NCBI GenBank assembly: GCA_946894095.1
Contig: OX335660.1
Span: 7,445,001 to 7,509,000, forward strand
Reading direction: 5' to 3'
DNA length: 64,000 nt
Origin: Incurvaria masculella
Lineage: Eukaryota > Arthropoda > Insecta > Lepidoptera > Incurvariidae
Part shown: positions 19,437-29,300 of the stretch, piece by piece
How the letters are laid out: each line of letters opens with the position of its first letter
Numbering within the stretch: the first letter of the stretch is position 1
Program-made: the position numbers and the translations under genes
Notes under the pieces: model-generated
What the model saw: the letters and a program-made list of their open reading frames with translations, nothing else
Database searches by the model: none
What the model was told of the DNA's origin: nothing

Positions 19437-19971
19437 ATTATTTATAAAATCTTTAACTGTTAAATATTTTAAGTTAAGTTATATTGATAAAGTCTACTTA
19501 TTTATTTAATTTTTCGTTAAAAGTGTCTGAGAGAAGTTGATCTAAGATACACACAAAAAAATATCCTTAACTACTGTACCGACTGGAGATTTTGATCCTG
19601 TCGGTTGCACACACTGTACTGATTTCGAAGTACCTACGACGTATGTACCCTCGAGAAGTTGATCAAGGACACACACACTATACAAGTGGAAACAGGAAGA
19701 GGACCGATGGATAGTGAAAAGTTCTACTCACAACACCGTCGTTACTGTCATGCTCCACCTGGATTCTGCACAGCTTGGTCACACACTTAATAAATTTGTT
19801 TGGTTCTGGATCACCGTCGAATTGTAGAGACAAAAGTCCTGGCACCACTCGCGTCACGACTAGGTCCACGCAGCGTAGAATTGGATACTCTGCGATGGCG
19901 TCTGGATGCGTCTGGATGCTTCTGGATACGTCTGGATACGTCAGGACTACGGTGATCCTACCGGCTGCGCC
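19437..19971 (-). other. Errantivirus 5' UTR with short repeats
   Basis: Untranslated leader between the PBS and gag. It holds a run of TCTGGATRCG units (19896-19945) and two copies of GAGAAGTTGATC (about 19540 and 19653). In gypsy this region carries an insulator; I do not see convincing Su(Hw)-type sites, so no insulator is claimed. Confidence 0.7.
19896..19945. repeat. 10-12 bp tandem units in the errantivirus leader
   Basis: Four to five imperfect units of GTCTGGATGC/GTCTGGATAC in a row. Confidence 0.75.
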
Positions 19972-19972
19972 A
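19955..19972 (-). other. Primer-binding site, tRNA-Ser type
   Basis: In element orientation TGGCGCAGCCGGTAGGAT begins with the last base of the 5' LTR. TGG complements the tRNA CCA end. I recall this sequence class as the tRNA-Ser site of 17.6/297-like elements. Confidence 0.75.
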
Positions 19973-20180
19973 ATTAAGCTGGAGACCGGGGCGAAAGGCT
20001 TTTAAAAAAGAAGTCTTTACTTGTTTAATAACTGTAACAGAATGAATGTATTTGGTAAATAATTAATGAGGTAAACTATTCTGCATCAGCAGATATTACG
20101 TGTTGGTTAGTTGCCAGGTGCAATGTATGTTGCACCATCGGCATTTCTATAAGCAGAATGTCTTATTAGGCAACTTAACT
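19972..20180 (-). repeat. Errantivirus 5' LTR
   Basis: 209 bp, identical by eye to 13570-13778. It should carry the element promoter, but I could not single out a TATA box with confidence. Confidence 0.93.
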
Positions 20181-20184
20181 AGCT
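20181..20184. repeat. Errantivirus target-site duplication, right (AGCT)
   Basis: Matches AGCT at 13566-13569. Confidence 0.85.
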
Positions 20185-20216
20185 CGCCTTAATAAATAAA
20201 TAAATAAATAAATAAA
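20185..20216 (+). mobile_element. LINE 3' terminus with TAAA tail
   Basis: CGCCTTAA followed by about six AATA/TAAA units continues the LINE 3' UTR that breaks off at 13565. Joined at AGCT, the two parts give a normal LINE end. Confidence 0.75.
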
Positions 20217-20312
20217 CCTCTTAAGCAAAAAACATTCATTAAAATCGGTCAAGTGGTTTAGGAGTAGAATTTACGAACGCAGGGCTTCGGAATATAACTA
20301 GTATATTAAGTT
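20217..20312 (+). repeat. RTE/SINE-type repeat, 3' part
   Basis: CATTCATTAAAATCGGTCAA then GTGGTTTAGGAGTAGAATTTACGAACGCAGGG is the usual lepidopteran RTE/SINE 3' region. Probably the other half of the repeat starting at 11402. Confidence 0.6.
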
Positions 20313-20449
20313 GGTTGTAATCATTTATTTAATGTAATATAAAAAATATTAATAATATTTTACAGTCATATTTAACAGTTTCGGTGTCCGAACTTTCGGT
20401 CGGACACTAAATATAACATATAAATACTATAAAAGCTGACGTCACGATG

Positions 20450-20638
20450 CAGTGGCGTAGCATAGGTCACTAGCACACGGTGCGGATCATCCCAAATTTG
20501 TCGCCCTCTTATTTTGGTGATTAATCATAAAATGTGCCTTTTTACCCGCTTTTTTTCCGCCACCTGTGAAATGCCGCCCCCATGAAAGTGCCGCCCGGTG
20601 CGTACCGCACCGTCCGCCCTCCCCATGCTTCGTCACTG
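20450..20638. mobile_element. hAT-like MITE
   Basis: The left end CAGTGGCGTAGCATAGG and the reverse complement of the right end, CAGTGACGAAGCATGGGG, form about 17-bp inverted ends starting CAGTG, a hAT hallmark. I could not find a clean 8-bp target duplication, so this is provisional. Confidence 0.55.
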
Positions 20639-20837
20639 ACTATGACCAGGGCAATTCGTCATCATGCCAGTATAGTGACCGTTTCGTGGTCTCGTGGGGA
20701 ACACTATTGCGGTCTGGGGCAACTGATAAGACCGGATGTGGGACGTCAACAACTCCAAACCACAATGGAGAAATGTGGCGTTAATTAACAGAGGCAAGCT
20801 CAACAACGGCGGGCCTAGCAGCCAACTGAAATAACGC

Positions 20838-21185
20838 GTAGTTTTTTTTTACCACAAAACTACCGTTATGATATTAGCTCAATACACCACATTACCGAAG
20901 GAATTAGGTGCCACACTGGATATGTGTTGTGTCATGTAAAAAAATAACAGGTATGTCTGTGTGTTAAATAAAAAACCTGAATCTGAATTTGAATCATGCC
21001 AGGACCTTCCCTTGATGAGCACGGGATACATTAAACTGGATGGAAAACACAGACAATTTTTAAATGCCGCTTCTAATATATTTTCAACCAATGCGATGGT
21101 ACCAACGAAGGCGGGCTTAAACCCTACCACCTAGTAGGGGAAGGGGACCTACTGTTTTTACATCGATTCCTAACCATGGAGTAAC
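20838..21185 (-). repeat. SINE-A copy interrupted by a ~79-bp insert
   Basis: Body blocks CTACCGTTATGATATTAGC, GGAATTAGGTGCCA, CATGCCAGGACCTTCCC, AAACTGGATGGAAAACA and GGGGAAGGGGACCTAC are in order. Between ...GGTGCCA and CATGCCAGG lies extra sequence (about 20915-20994) ending AACCTGAATCTGAATTTGAA, absent from other copies. The tRNA-like head is lost. Confidence 0.7.
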
Positions 21186-22762
21186 GAGTATATCGCTTTT
21201 AAACGAGAAAAAATGTGCGATGTAATAAAAGTATGGAGTGAAGGTTTATTCTTTACGTAAATATATCTAAAAGAAGATTTTGGACCGACTCAATTATCAA
21301 TGGAAAAGCTGATAAACAATAAGTATTTTTTTAGTGACTTTATAAAAATTTAAGGGATCTTTGTGAGAGTTTCGAAGTTAATTCAGATACCATAAAAACA
21401 ACACAATAATGAAGAGAGGATTGCGAATAATAGATCGAACACTACGTCAAGGGTGATTGATTACTGAAAAAATGAGCAATTTTTCTCCAAGATAAAGTAT
21501 AGAGCGCTAAAATGATTATTTAAAAAGATGGGGGTTTTATCCGCAGGCCTCAAGTTCTATTCACTTTCCCTGCCTGATTATGATGTATAATCCATCAACT
21601 CTGAAGCACTTTTTCCTTCATCGATCGGTTTTAAACTTACCTACTAGGAACACAGTCTGCGCTGCCACAATGAGAAATGAGACCAGATAAATAAATCGCT
21701 TAGCAATCCACCGGATGGGTTCCTTTCTGTTTTAAACTGCCTCAGTTCGAAGAAATTTTTCAGAGCCGTGCGTTAAGGAGACAACAAAAATGTTAAAGGG
21801 AAATGGGAACTAAAACACTGGCTTCAAAACGCCAAACCAAAAAGTGCTGCTCTTCAAAGCGCAGATAAGGTCTTGTGTGGAGCATTGTTCGTATCTGTAG
21901 TTTCAGCTAAGTGCCTGTGCACCGTGCCCTGCGTCTCGTCGACGACCCCGGGGTATCCCAGAATTTAGAGACCCTTCAACCCGATAGAGACTCTTTTCTA
22001 TGTGTTATCGTCTGGACCACAGAGAATGATCTTTGGAGCTGTAAAACACCATCCCTCTGTTCCCTTTCTACCATCCAATGCACCCATTATCTGTCGACAT
22101 GCCTCGAATTAGAAACAATCGAGTCGGGTGTGTGATACATGGCCATTCTCCAAAAATAGCACCCGTTCACGTGCATCAAACAGGGTCCAGCGTGTCTTTC
22201 GAACGTGTTTGAGGGAGAGCCACAGAAAACATGTTTTGAAATAGAACTTGAACTAGTCAAAGAAACTACCAGAAACGCATTATTTCTAAATTCTTATTCA
22301 TCTATGAAATACATGTGTATTGCAGGCGGCGGTCAAAGTCCGAAACTATTTTTTCCTTGAGGATTATGAAGTTTCTACAGTTATATCCATGTTGCGGGCT
22401 TTAATTAAGTGTTTATAGTAAGATTTATTTTTTCAAAAATAATGTATCCATTTTCGGTGTGAAAAAAATAAAATATTATTAAGCTTTTTTTCTTCCACAT
22501 ACACTCGAAATTGGCGCACTTGACTTGAAGGTAAATCGTAATTTAGAGAAATCGGACAGTAATTGACACCGGGCCGTTAAAACGTTTTCAAGACTTGACA
22601 AAGCCACTTTAATAGAGCGAAAAAAAAAATTACTGTCGCTCCGGAAAATGCGGAAACATCGGGGCAATTATAGACCTAGCATAGCGCAGTGTGCTAACAT
22701 TCTAAGCCCATGGGTGCAAGAAGGAAAACCGGGTGAAGTTAAAGTGTATATTAATTGTCACA
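21186..22762. other. 1.6 kb intergenic stretch, no gene seen
   Basis: No repeat family or gene recognised. Open frames at 21911-22135 and 22479-22667 (minus) are short and lack start context or domains. Confidence 0.5.
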
Positions 22763-22770
22763 GTTGAGCC

Positions 22771-23393
22771 CAGGGCCGGCCTTAGCCACTGCGAGATCCC
22801 GGGCTGCTAGATCTTTGCGAGGCCCTTGTGTTTGTGGAATTCGTTTTATTGATGATGCTTGACGGGAAATACTAAGTTTATAAAAACATACATTGAGTTT
22901 TAAAAATGGTTTATTGGAAAGTAACAATAATCAATAAACACAAAGATAAAAAAATGTTAATTATGATGAACTGAGTTCTTCAAATGATCATTTTAACTTT
23001 GCAAAACTTATTTTTAACGCAAGTATTACAGGTGTCTTGGCTATAATTCTCAGGACGCTTTGGTATTTAAAAAAAATATTTCAACACCACAATAATGTAA
23101 TTCTTTCCTACACATAAACGGATAAACATATAAAGTTCTTTATACAATTCACGTGCATCAATATCAGATGTGTCTCCCACTGTTAGAGATGTTTTCATTT
23201 CTTCTAAAGTTCACGATCAGTCAGTTTTTTTTGCTATACATGATATCAAACTCTCATCTTAAGTGCCTCAAATATAGGTTGGCAACTTGCGCAAAAACTA
23301 TGATTTTTCTAATTGAGTTGTTGCGCGCGAGGCCCCTGCAAGAGCGAGGCCCCGGGCGAATGCCCTGCTCGCCACCCCCTAAAGCCGCCGCTG
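22771..23393. mobile_element. Non-autonomous hAT element with 8-bp target duplication
   Basis: A 623-bp element. The left end CAGGGCCGGCCTTAG and the reverse complement of the right end CAGCGGCGGCTTTAG are imperfect inverted repeats. GTTGAGCC at 22763-22770 is repeated exactly at 23394-23401. Eight-base duplications and CAG-type ends are diagnostic of hAT transposons. The interior is AT-rich with no transposase frame. Confidence 0.88.
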
Positions 23394-23472
23394 GTTGAGC
23401 CTGCAGTTACTTGAAAGAGAGTACAAGGTCACCGTACGCATATTCTTTAGAACTTTATTTAGAACATTTTGA

Positions 23473-23790
23473 GCGGCTCGTAGCCTAGTGGCGCGGGGAC
23501 TGGCCTAGCGTCTTGGTTCAATTCCTCGCCCTGACATGCACCACTATCTTTCATTTCGCATTTCGTCACGAATGCGAGCTGCTCCATGGTTCGGAATATA
23601 TGTAAAACTGTAGGTCCCCTTTCCCTGCTAGGTGGTAGGGTTTAAGCCCGCCCGGGTTGGTACCATCGCATTAGATAAAAAAAGATGATCGAAGCGGCAA
23701 TACAAAATTGTCCGTGTTTTCCATCCAGTTCAATGTAGCCGTGCTCATAAAAGGAAGGTCCTGTACGAACCTTCCCTTTATAATCACCCT
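23473..23790 (+). repeat. SINE-A, with tRNA-like head
   Basis: Starts GCGGCTCGTAGCCTAGTGG (box A TAGCCTAGTGG), then GGTTCAATTCCTCG (box B), then CATGCACCA, which resembles a tRNA with its CCA end. The body follows: TTCGTCACGAATGCGAGC, CATGGTTCGGAAT, GTAGGTCCCCTTTCCCTG, TTTAAGCCCGCCCGGGTTGG and CATCCAGTTCAATGTAGCC. The copy is 3' truncated after the AAGGTCCTG block. Confidence 0.8.
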
Positions 23791-24926
23791 GTCCTGGGCG
23801 AAATAAATGGTATAACAATGATGACATAAATTTCAGCACTGATTTACCCAAAAATAAAGAGACCACCTATCGTGCCATAGCACAAGATTGTTAATCATCT
23901 ATTCACTTCCATTCGATGATATATCAGTCTCCCATACAGTTCCAACTTGGTGTTACAAGTGTCTAACAAATTTCTTAATTTTTTTCATAATTACACTCGT
24001 AACAAACCGGGGAGGAAACAAAAAGGAAAATCAAAGCGAAGGGACGCCAGCATCTGAAAATTAATTCGGGCCACGATAGAGAAAGAACGAGCTAATGGAG
24101 AAGAATGCCCTATCTTTTTAACATTCCTCGGATTTATGCTTCGCATCACTCACAATTAAGCAAATGCTAGCAATTACAAAAACAATCTTATCCGTGTTAT
24201 TTATTTCGTCGTCGATGTTAAGTTGGTCGTTGCATCGTATGTCTGCCGTCTAGGTTTATAAAGGATCATTCATTTTAAGGTAAGTCTTCTTCTTGTTCTT
24301 CAGCCTTTTGCTATCCACTGCTGGGCGTAGGCCTTCCCCAAACTTCGCCAAGTTGTGCGGTCTCCTGTTTTTCTTCGCCAGTTGTCACCTGCTGTCTGAG
24401 GTTTTTGTAAATATTTCTTTAAAATCTTTTATCCATAGGCCTAGCATAGCGCGCTGTGCTTACAACACGAACAAACTGTGGGAGTGAGACGTCCACTCAA
24501 CGTACCACTACCGCGATTTAGAGGCAGATAGAACGCATCTGCCAGATGAGACAACTTCTCAAATCGTCATTGGAGTCGCGCTCATGGAATGTGAAATGTT
24601 TTTTGTGAAATATTTATGATTTCTCTAGTTTTCCTTAATGAAATAATTCCTGTGCAATTATAAAACGGTGGAACCAAAAAACACGCACAAAACGCTTTTT
24701 TGTGGTAAATAAGGGCTGACACACTGATTATTTGTCGATCAAATTTCTAAGCCTGTCCTCAATATTTCAACGTAAAATTAAATCAAAAATTTCATTATTT
24801 TGAAGCTACATAGCGATTTAGAAATAGTTTTTAGCAAAAAAGAATGAAACGATTTCGGTCTTATCAGTCGGTTGACTCTGTATGTTCTAAGCCTATGCTT
24901 TTATCGCTGCTCTTAGCTCTTCATAT
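23791..24926. other. Intergenic stretch, no gene seen
   Basis: 24285-24365 (TTCTTGTTCTTCAGCC, CCACTGCTGGGCGTAGGCC) looks like a piece of an RTE- or SINE-type repeat known from moths, low confidence. CCTAGCATAGCGC occurs at both 22674 and 24440. Nothing else recognised. Confidence 0.45.
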
Positions 24927-24930
24927 TTAA

Positions 24931-25391
24931 GGCGCTAGGACTAGTCAACTACTCGCGCCAAACAAATGCACGTTTAAATAAATGTAATAATATGTAGTGA
25001 AACGCCTCAACAAGTCCAAATAGAACTTTAGACTGATAATGGATTGTTTTTTTTTATTCAATAATTTATTTCAATAATAATAAAAAAGTAGATTTTTTAC
25101 ATTAGAAATCTGAAAGTAATATGATATCTTGATATGAGCAAAAACAGCATATATGCATAAACAAATAATTCCATTTGCCATTAGATTTCAACATTTAGTC
25201 AAAAACGTTCGAAAATGGACGCCGTTTCCGCAATATATTTTGTATAGAAAAAGGAAACGTACATTGACGATAATAGGTTGATCCCTATACAAGGAATGAT
25301 ATAATGTAAGAATGACACTTCTAATCGTCAGACTTAGTTAGTTAACTTGGGGTGCCTCGTCTAACTTTGCGATGTGGCTAGTACCAGGGCC
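24931..25391 (+). mobile_element. TTAA-MITE family 3
   Basis: 461 bp between TTAA at 24927-24930 and 25392-25395. The left end GGCGCTAGGACTAGTC and the reverse complement of the right end GGCCCTGGTACTAGCC are inverted. A similar copy lies in reverse at 50478-50948 and a left-end fragment at 39867. The interior is AT-rich and contains CATATATGCATAAACAAA. No coding region. Confidence 0.85.
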
Positions 25392-25599
25392 TTAAAGGCC
25401 CGTGGCTGGACCAGATAACATATGTTCACTTGAACGGTACATCTCTATATGTATAGAGGACAAAAATATCTCGCCTACCGGTTTTCAAGATGTCAACCTC
25501 GTTAGGGTTTCGGTATGGTAGATCTTTTTAATTAAGATTTATTTCACAATTGCCTTGAAGCGATAATAACGAATCCAAGCACAATCATGCCCTTTACGC

Positions 25600-25690
25600 A
25601 TTACGTATATTTTTGTTTTTTTTTTTTTTTAATTGTTCTGTAAATAGTTTTTGATGTAATTTGCACAATAAAGAATTTCTTTCTTTCATA
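25600..25690 (+). repeat. Probable LINE or SINE 3' tail
   Basis: A T-run, then TTGCACAATAAAGAATTTCT followed by a short TTTC tail. AATAAA plus a simple-repeat tail suggests the 3' end of a LINE. No coding part is present. Confidence 0.4.
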
Positions 25691-25737
25691 TTGCAGTGGA
25701 GCATAATTTGGTATAGTCGAGTAAATAGAGGCATTTA

Positions 25738-26020
25738 GTGGCTCGTTGCTCAGAGTCGCGTGAACTTGCCTTATATGCCATTGGCCATGGGTTCCAGCTG
25801 CCGCTCTATGTTTAGGAATCCATGTAAAACTGTAGGTCCCCTTCCCCTACTCGGTGGGAGGGCTTAGTCCCGCCCGGGTTCATACCTACGCATTGAATGA
25901 AAATATGGAACTGTAATAAAGCATTGTCCGTTTTTTCTATCCAGTTCAATGAAGCTGTGCTCAAAAAGGGAAGGTCCTGGCATGACCCTTCCTTTGGGAC
26001 TGCGGTGTGTTCGGCCCTTC
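25738..26020 (+). repeat. SINE-A copy, diverged head
   Basis: GTGGCTCGTTGCTCAGAGTC is a degraded head. The body has AATCCATGTAAAACTGTAGG, CCGCCCGGGTTCATACC, CTATCCAGTTCAATGAAGC and GGGAAGGTCCTGGCATG. Confidence 0.7.
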
Positions 26021-26985
26021 CCGAGCTCTAGTCTAACTTTTATTAACTGTGACAGAAACACAAGTGGCTAAAGTTTAGTCTGATGTTATCGCATAACATT
26101 ATGAGCATAAAATTACTTATTCCATATGAGTTGTGAATTTCTTCACATGCTGCATGAAAGCGTACTTGAGAATTTCCGAGCCTTCCGTCTTGTTGGAGAA
26201 CCGAAACTCCTGGAGTCTTTGAGAGTGGGCTCACTCAGTCTAGTCTACAGGTTGATTCTGCTTGTGAATCTTGCACTCGCCGCAGATCACGGAACATTGA
26301 TATTCCGTGCCGCAGATCTCCTCAATATTCCGTGCCGCAGATAGTCAGAGGATCATTTCGTAGCGGACATTTGGCTTTTACGAATCTACCAGTTCTAAGA
26401 TTCGGTTCTCTGTAGTACCGCGACCGGCGAGCGCCTTTCCTAATACTTTTTTTTTTTATTTGGTTTGTCGACGTAGACTTGTTTCAAAAAATTTTTTTCA
26501 CAAAACATAATACATTAATACCATCGGAAAATATCTACAATTAAAGACAAACACATCATGCTTCAAAAAATTATCAAGCTAAACAAACTTAAAAAAATAA
26601 TAATAATACAACACAAAAACAAAAGACGAGAAACAGTTAACAGAAGAACCTTCAGTTGTAAAAAATATAAAACAAAACGTGCTTGAAATATTATGAACCA
26701 AAATTAAACACAATTTTGTAAATTTGAAACTAAAGAAATAAATAAACGAAGACTACTACTTTAAATGAGGTAGTCTGTTAATGTGGTATACAAGCGATAT
26801 CTCAATAGTCCGCAAATCGGCTGGAATGGTGCCTCACTGACCTTTTCGTGAGGTAAGATGTATTCGGCTATTTATAGTACCTTAGGTTCATCGGCACGAC
26901 GACACACACTTTTTTTTAAAACTGATCGGTATATTCAATAACGAAACCTTAACAGCAATCCAAAGCAAACAAGGTTTTTTGCTCA
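26021..26985. other. Intergenic stretch upstream of the secreted-protein gene
   Basis: ATATTCCGTGCCGCAGAT is directly repeated at about 26298 and 26324. 26447-26760 is A/T-rich. No gene recognised. Confidence 0.5.
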
Positions 26986-27056
26986 CATGTGTTGCAGTTC
27001 ATGATGAGGAAAATATCTAGCAAAATTTCTGGTTGTAGGATGAACAATCAAATCGG

Positions 27057-27063
27057 CATAAAA
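27057..27063 (+). promoter_or_regulatory. TATA-like box for the 273-aa gene
   Basis: CATAAAA lies about 100 bp before the chosen ATG. A start of transcription some 30 bp downstream (about 27090) would give a 5' UTR of roughly 65 nt. Confidence 0.45.
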
Positions 27064-27156
27064 GCAACCTATTCACAAGCGTTTTCCTTAGTATTTGTCG
27101 AGCTAGCTCCAAGAAGTGTTATCTTGCTGGCAGTGACGGGACTGAGAGTGCATATC

Positions 27157-27978
27157 ATGTCACGTAGTGTCCAGGCGATCGTCTCGCTCCTGCTACTGGC
27201 TGCCGCGACGTCTGCAGCAGGACCAGATGTTACCGCGTCCTCACCGGACCTAACCCTCTTCAGCCAGCAGCACCCGGTACTGTATAATTACTTCAAGAGG
27301 GAACTCGTAGCGATGAAACTCAACATGACTGATCAAGAAATCGATTTAGCCAAGATTTTTCTCCAAGAAATGTCAAAAGTAAATGCAAATAAAACGATCA
27401 TTGCACAGATGCGAGAATTGCTTGACTCGCCAGTAGGCACTTGGTTGAATCCAAAATTGTATGATATATTTAGACGGGCTCCCGCGAACTCCCAAATCTT
27501 ATATTTATTGGAATCGACTAGGGATGATCTTATGAACACTATGGTGAATATGGCTTTGAAAGAGTTGTCTTCGAAGGAAACCGAGTTGAAAAATTATTCT
27601 CCTGGTGCGGAAGTTCTCGAAAAACCAAATGCACGATTCTTCAAAAAACATTTCCCTGAATCATATCAATATTTCAAGCAAAGCTTAGGTGACATTATAC
27701 AAAAGATGAATCCAAATGAAATCATTCTAGGCAAGAAGGTTCTTGAAGCATGCACGAGGAATTTCTGCAGCGAAGGTCCAGGTGTTCCGAAGGAAATCGA
27801 AGACATGGTTTATTCCCCAGAGGGTCGCAAGATTAGCAAATGGGTTGAACCGGAATTGAATAATATGATGAACAATATGCCTGCCAAGGTAAAAGAACAA
27901 ATTGGAAGGGCTATTCAATTTGGGACCCTTATAACAATATTAAATGACGTCGCCTATGAAGAGATATTGAAGGTGTGA
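27157..27978 (+). CDS. Secreted two-domain helical protein, function unknown
   Basis: 273 aa, intronless. I chose the internal ATG at 27157 because it opens with a clear signal peptide (MSRSVQAIVSLLLLAAATSA) and lies downstream of a TATA-like box; the frame continues upstream to 26989 without a plausible start. The mature protein is charged and predicted mostly helical. It holds an internal duplication: P40-x2-Y-x-YFK (40-47) recurs as P167-x2-Y-x-YFK (167-174). SPVG...W..PKL...... PA (91-110) recurs as SPEG......W.EPEL.......PA (220-243), at similar spacing. A CTRNFC loop (199-204) could form a disulfide, and NMT and NKT are possible glycosylation sites. I do not recognise the family. The gene is probably exported to haemolymph, gut or silk-type secretion (inference). 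Confidence 0.8.
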   Translation: MSRSVQAIVSLLLLAAATSAAGPDVTASSPDLTLFSQQHPVLYNYFKRELVAMKLNMTDQEIDLAKIFLQEMSKVNANKTIIAQMRELLDSPVGTWLNPKLYDIFRRAPANSQILYLLESTRDDLMNTMVNMALKELSSKETELKNYSPGAEVLEKPNARFFKKHFPESYQYFKQSLGDIIQKMNPNEIILGKKVLEACTRNFCSEGPGVPKEIEDMVYSPEGRKISKWVEPELNNMMNNMPAKVKEQIGRAIQFGTLITILNDVAYEEILKV

Positions 27979-28069
27979 TATCATCATAAATACCAATACA
28001 TTCATTACTATTTTGCGAGAAAAAAAGGCTACCGGCTATGGTAAAATTTGTAAAATAATGCATTATTTT

Positions 28070-28075
28070 AATAAA
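28070..28075 (+). terminator. Poly(A) signal of the 273-aa gene
   Basis: AATAAA 92 bp after the stop codon, in a suitable AT-rich context. Confidence 0.6.
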
Positions 28076-28111
28076 TGATGTGACTATTCAGAAAACTGAG
28101 TTTTATTAAAC

Positions 28112-28306
28112 CGGGTTGGTACCTTCGAATTGGATGAAAAGATGGTCGAAACGGCAATGAAAAATTGTCCGGGTTTTCAATCCAGTTCAATGTGTTAATA
28201 AAGGGAAGGTCCTGGCATGGCACGTCATCACTTCGGGAATGTTGTGTGTTGGGTTAATATCATGACTGGTTGTGGTACTAGCCACGCATGGCCAGTTACA
28301 CGAATA
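28112..28306 (+). repeat. SINE-A 3' part
   Basis: Contains CCGGGTTGGTACC, AAAGATGGTCGAAACGGCAA, CAATCCAGTTCAATGTG, GGGAAGGTCCTGGCATGGCA and the family 3' end TTAATATCATGACTGGTTG ... CCAGTTACACGA. It lies directly downstream of the 273-aa gene. Confidence 0.75.
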
Positions 28307-28476
28307 AATATCATGACAGTAATTTGCTTAAGTATAGGTAATGATTTCGTAAAGTCAGAACGCGATTGCTGTGATAACGAAGTTTGAGTTATTATATGTA
28401 AAGTATTTATTACGTTTGTATGGTGAACCTATTTGAAGACATTGCTCACGCCATATGTCGCGCTTATCAACAAAAT

Positions 28477-28760
28477 CGGCCAAGTGCGAGTCGGACTCGC
28501 ACACGAAGGGTTCCGTACCATCGTACAAGATTCAAGAAGAATTACGTTTTTTGTATTCCCTTTAATTTCTTTTTATTTTACCTATTTGTTGTTCTAGCGG
28601 CAAAATAAATACACACTCTGTGAAAATTTCAGCTGCCTACCTATTAAGGTTCATGAGATACAGCCCTGTGACAGACGGACGGAAGGACGGACGGACGGAC
28701 GGACGGACAGCGGAGGCTTAGTAATAGGGTTCCGTTTTCACCCTTTGGGTACGGAACCCT
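28477..28760 (+). repeat. SINE-B copy
   Basis: A full copy from TCGGCCAAGTGCGAGTCGG to GGGTACGGAACCCT, with five to six perfect ACGG units near 28690. Confidence 0.88.
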
Positions 28761-29187
28761 AAAAAAGAGTAATAAGAATTATCAAATCACGGAGTGATTT
28801 CGATGTGAGAATTTGCAAATTTGCACTTGTATACCCTGCTCGTATTGCCCTGGTCCTCTGTTGAATTACCTTAAACTTTAACTTTGAACCTCTTTTCCCC
28901 TTTAAAGGCAGAAATTGAAAAATCCTTTCTTAGCGAGCATTTCCACCTTAAAAGCAACCTACTGTGATTTGAATGTGTCTATGCTAAATGAACATTCGTA
29001 CATTCGGACAGTTCCATACCCTGGCGGTGCGGAAGATAAATAAGTTTGGGAAACGGTTCGTTCTCACAACGTTAATGTCAACCACAAAGGGTTCTCTGAT
29101 TCTCTGTGGTGGGTGCTCCAGATATAGGTTGAATGATGAGGAATAAATACAAAATTAAAATTCAAATACTTTATTGGCAACATCCAA
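28761..29187. other. Intergenic stretch, no gene seen
   Basis: No repeat or gene recognised except the run-in to the repeat at 29188. Confidence 0.45.
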
Positions 29188-29300
29188 AACCATTAGGGTC
29201 GGGTCCAGCCTTGCAGCATAATCGTAAAGTAATTATTTTACTGGGCTCTTTCTTTAATTAATGTGTCATTGCTTCCCGCTTGATTATACATGCATACATA
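29188..29300 (+). repeat. SINE-C: short repeat with CATA tail
   Basis: GGTCCAGCCTTGCAGCATAATCG, GGGCTCTTTCTTTAATTAATGTG and TTGCTTCC, then a CATACATA-type tail. The same blocks occur at 37785-37882 and in reverse at 55025-55140. The simple tail suggests a SINE 3' end. Confidence 0.65.

Larger units (their letters stand above)
13570..20180 (-). mobile_element. Errantivirus (Ty3/gypsy with env), defective copy
   Basis: A 6611-bp LTR retroelement on the minus strand, ordered LTR - PBS - gag - pro/RT/RNaseH/IN - env - PPT - LTR. The 209-bp LTRs appear identical base for base, begin AGTTAAGTTG and end AAGCTTAATT in element orientation. They are flanked by AGCT. The layout, the tRNA-Ser-type primer site and the baculovirus-F-like env place it with insect errantiviruses (17.6/TED-like group; assignment from knowledge of the family). 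Two lesions make it non-functional: a deletion through the polymerase core, and a frameshift in integrase. Identical LTRs mean that insertion was recent. Confidence 0.93.

Noticed and set aside
19437..19971. Gypsy-type insulator in the errantivirus leader
   Set aside because: Short repeats exist, but I see no convincing Su(Hw)-like sites, and insulator function cannot be judged from sequence alone.
23473..23550. Possible functional tRNA gene
   Set aside because: Box A and box B are present, but the sequence continues into a SINE body found in a dozen copies, so it is a SINE head.
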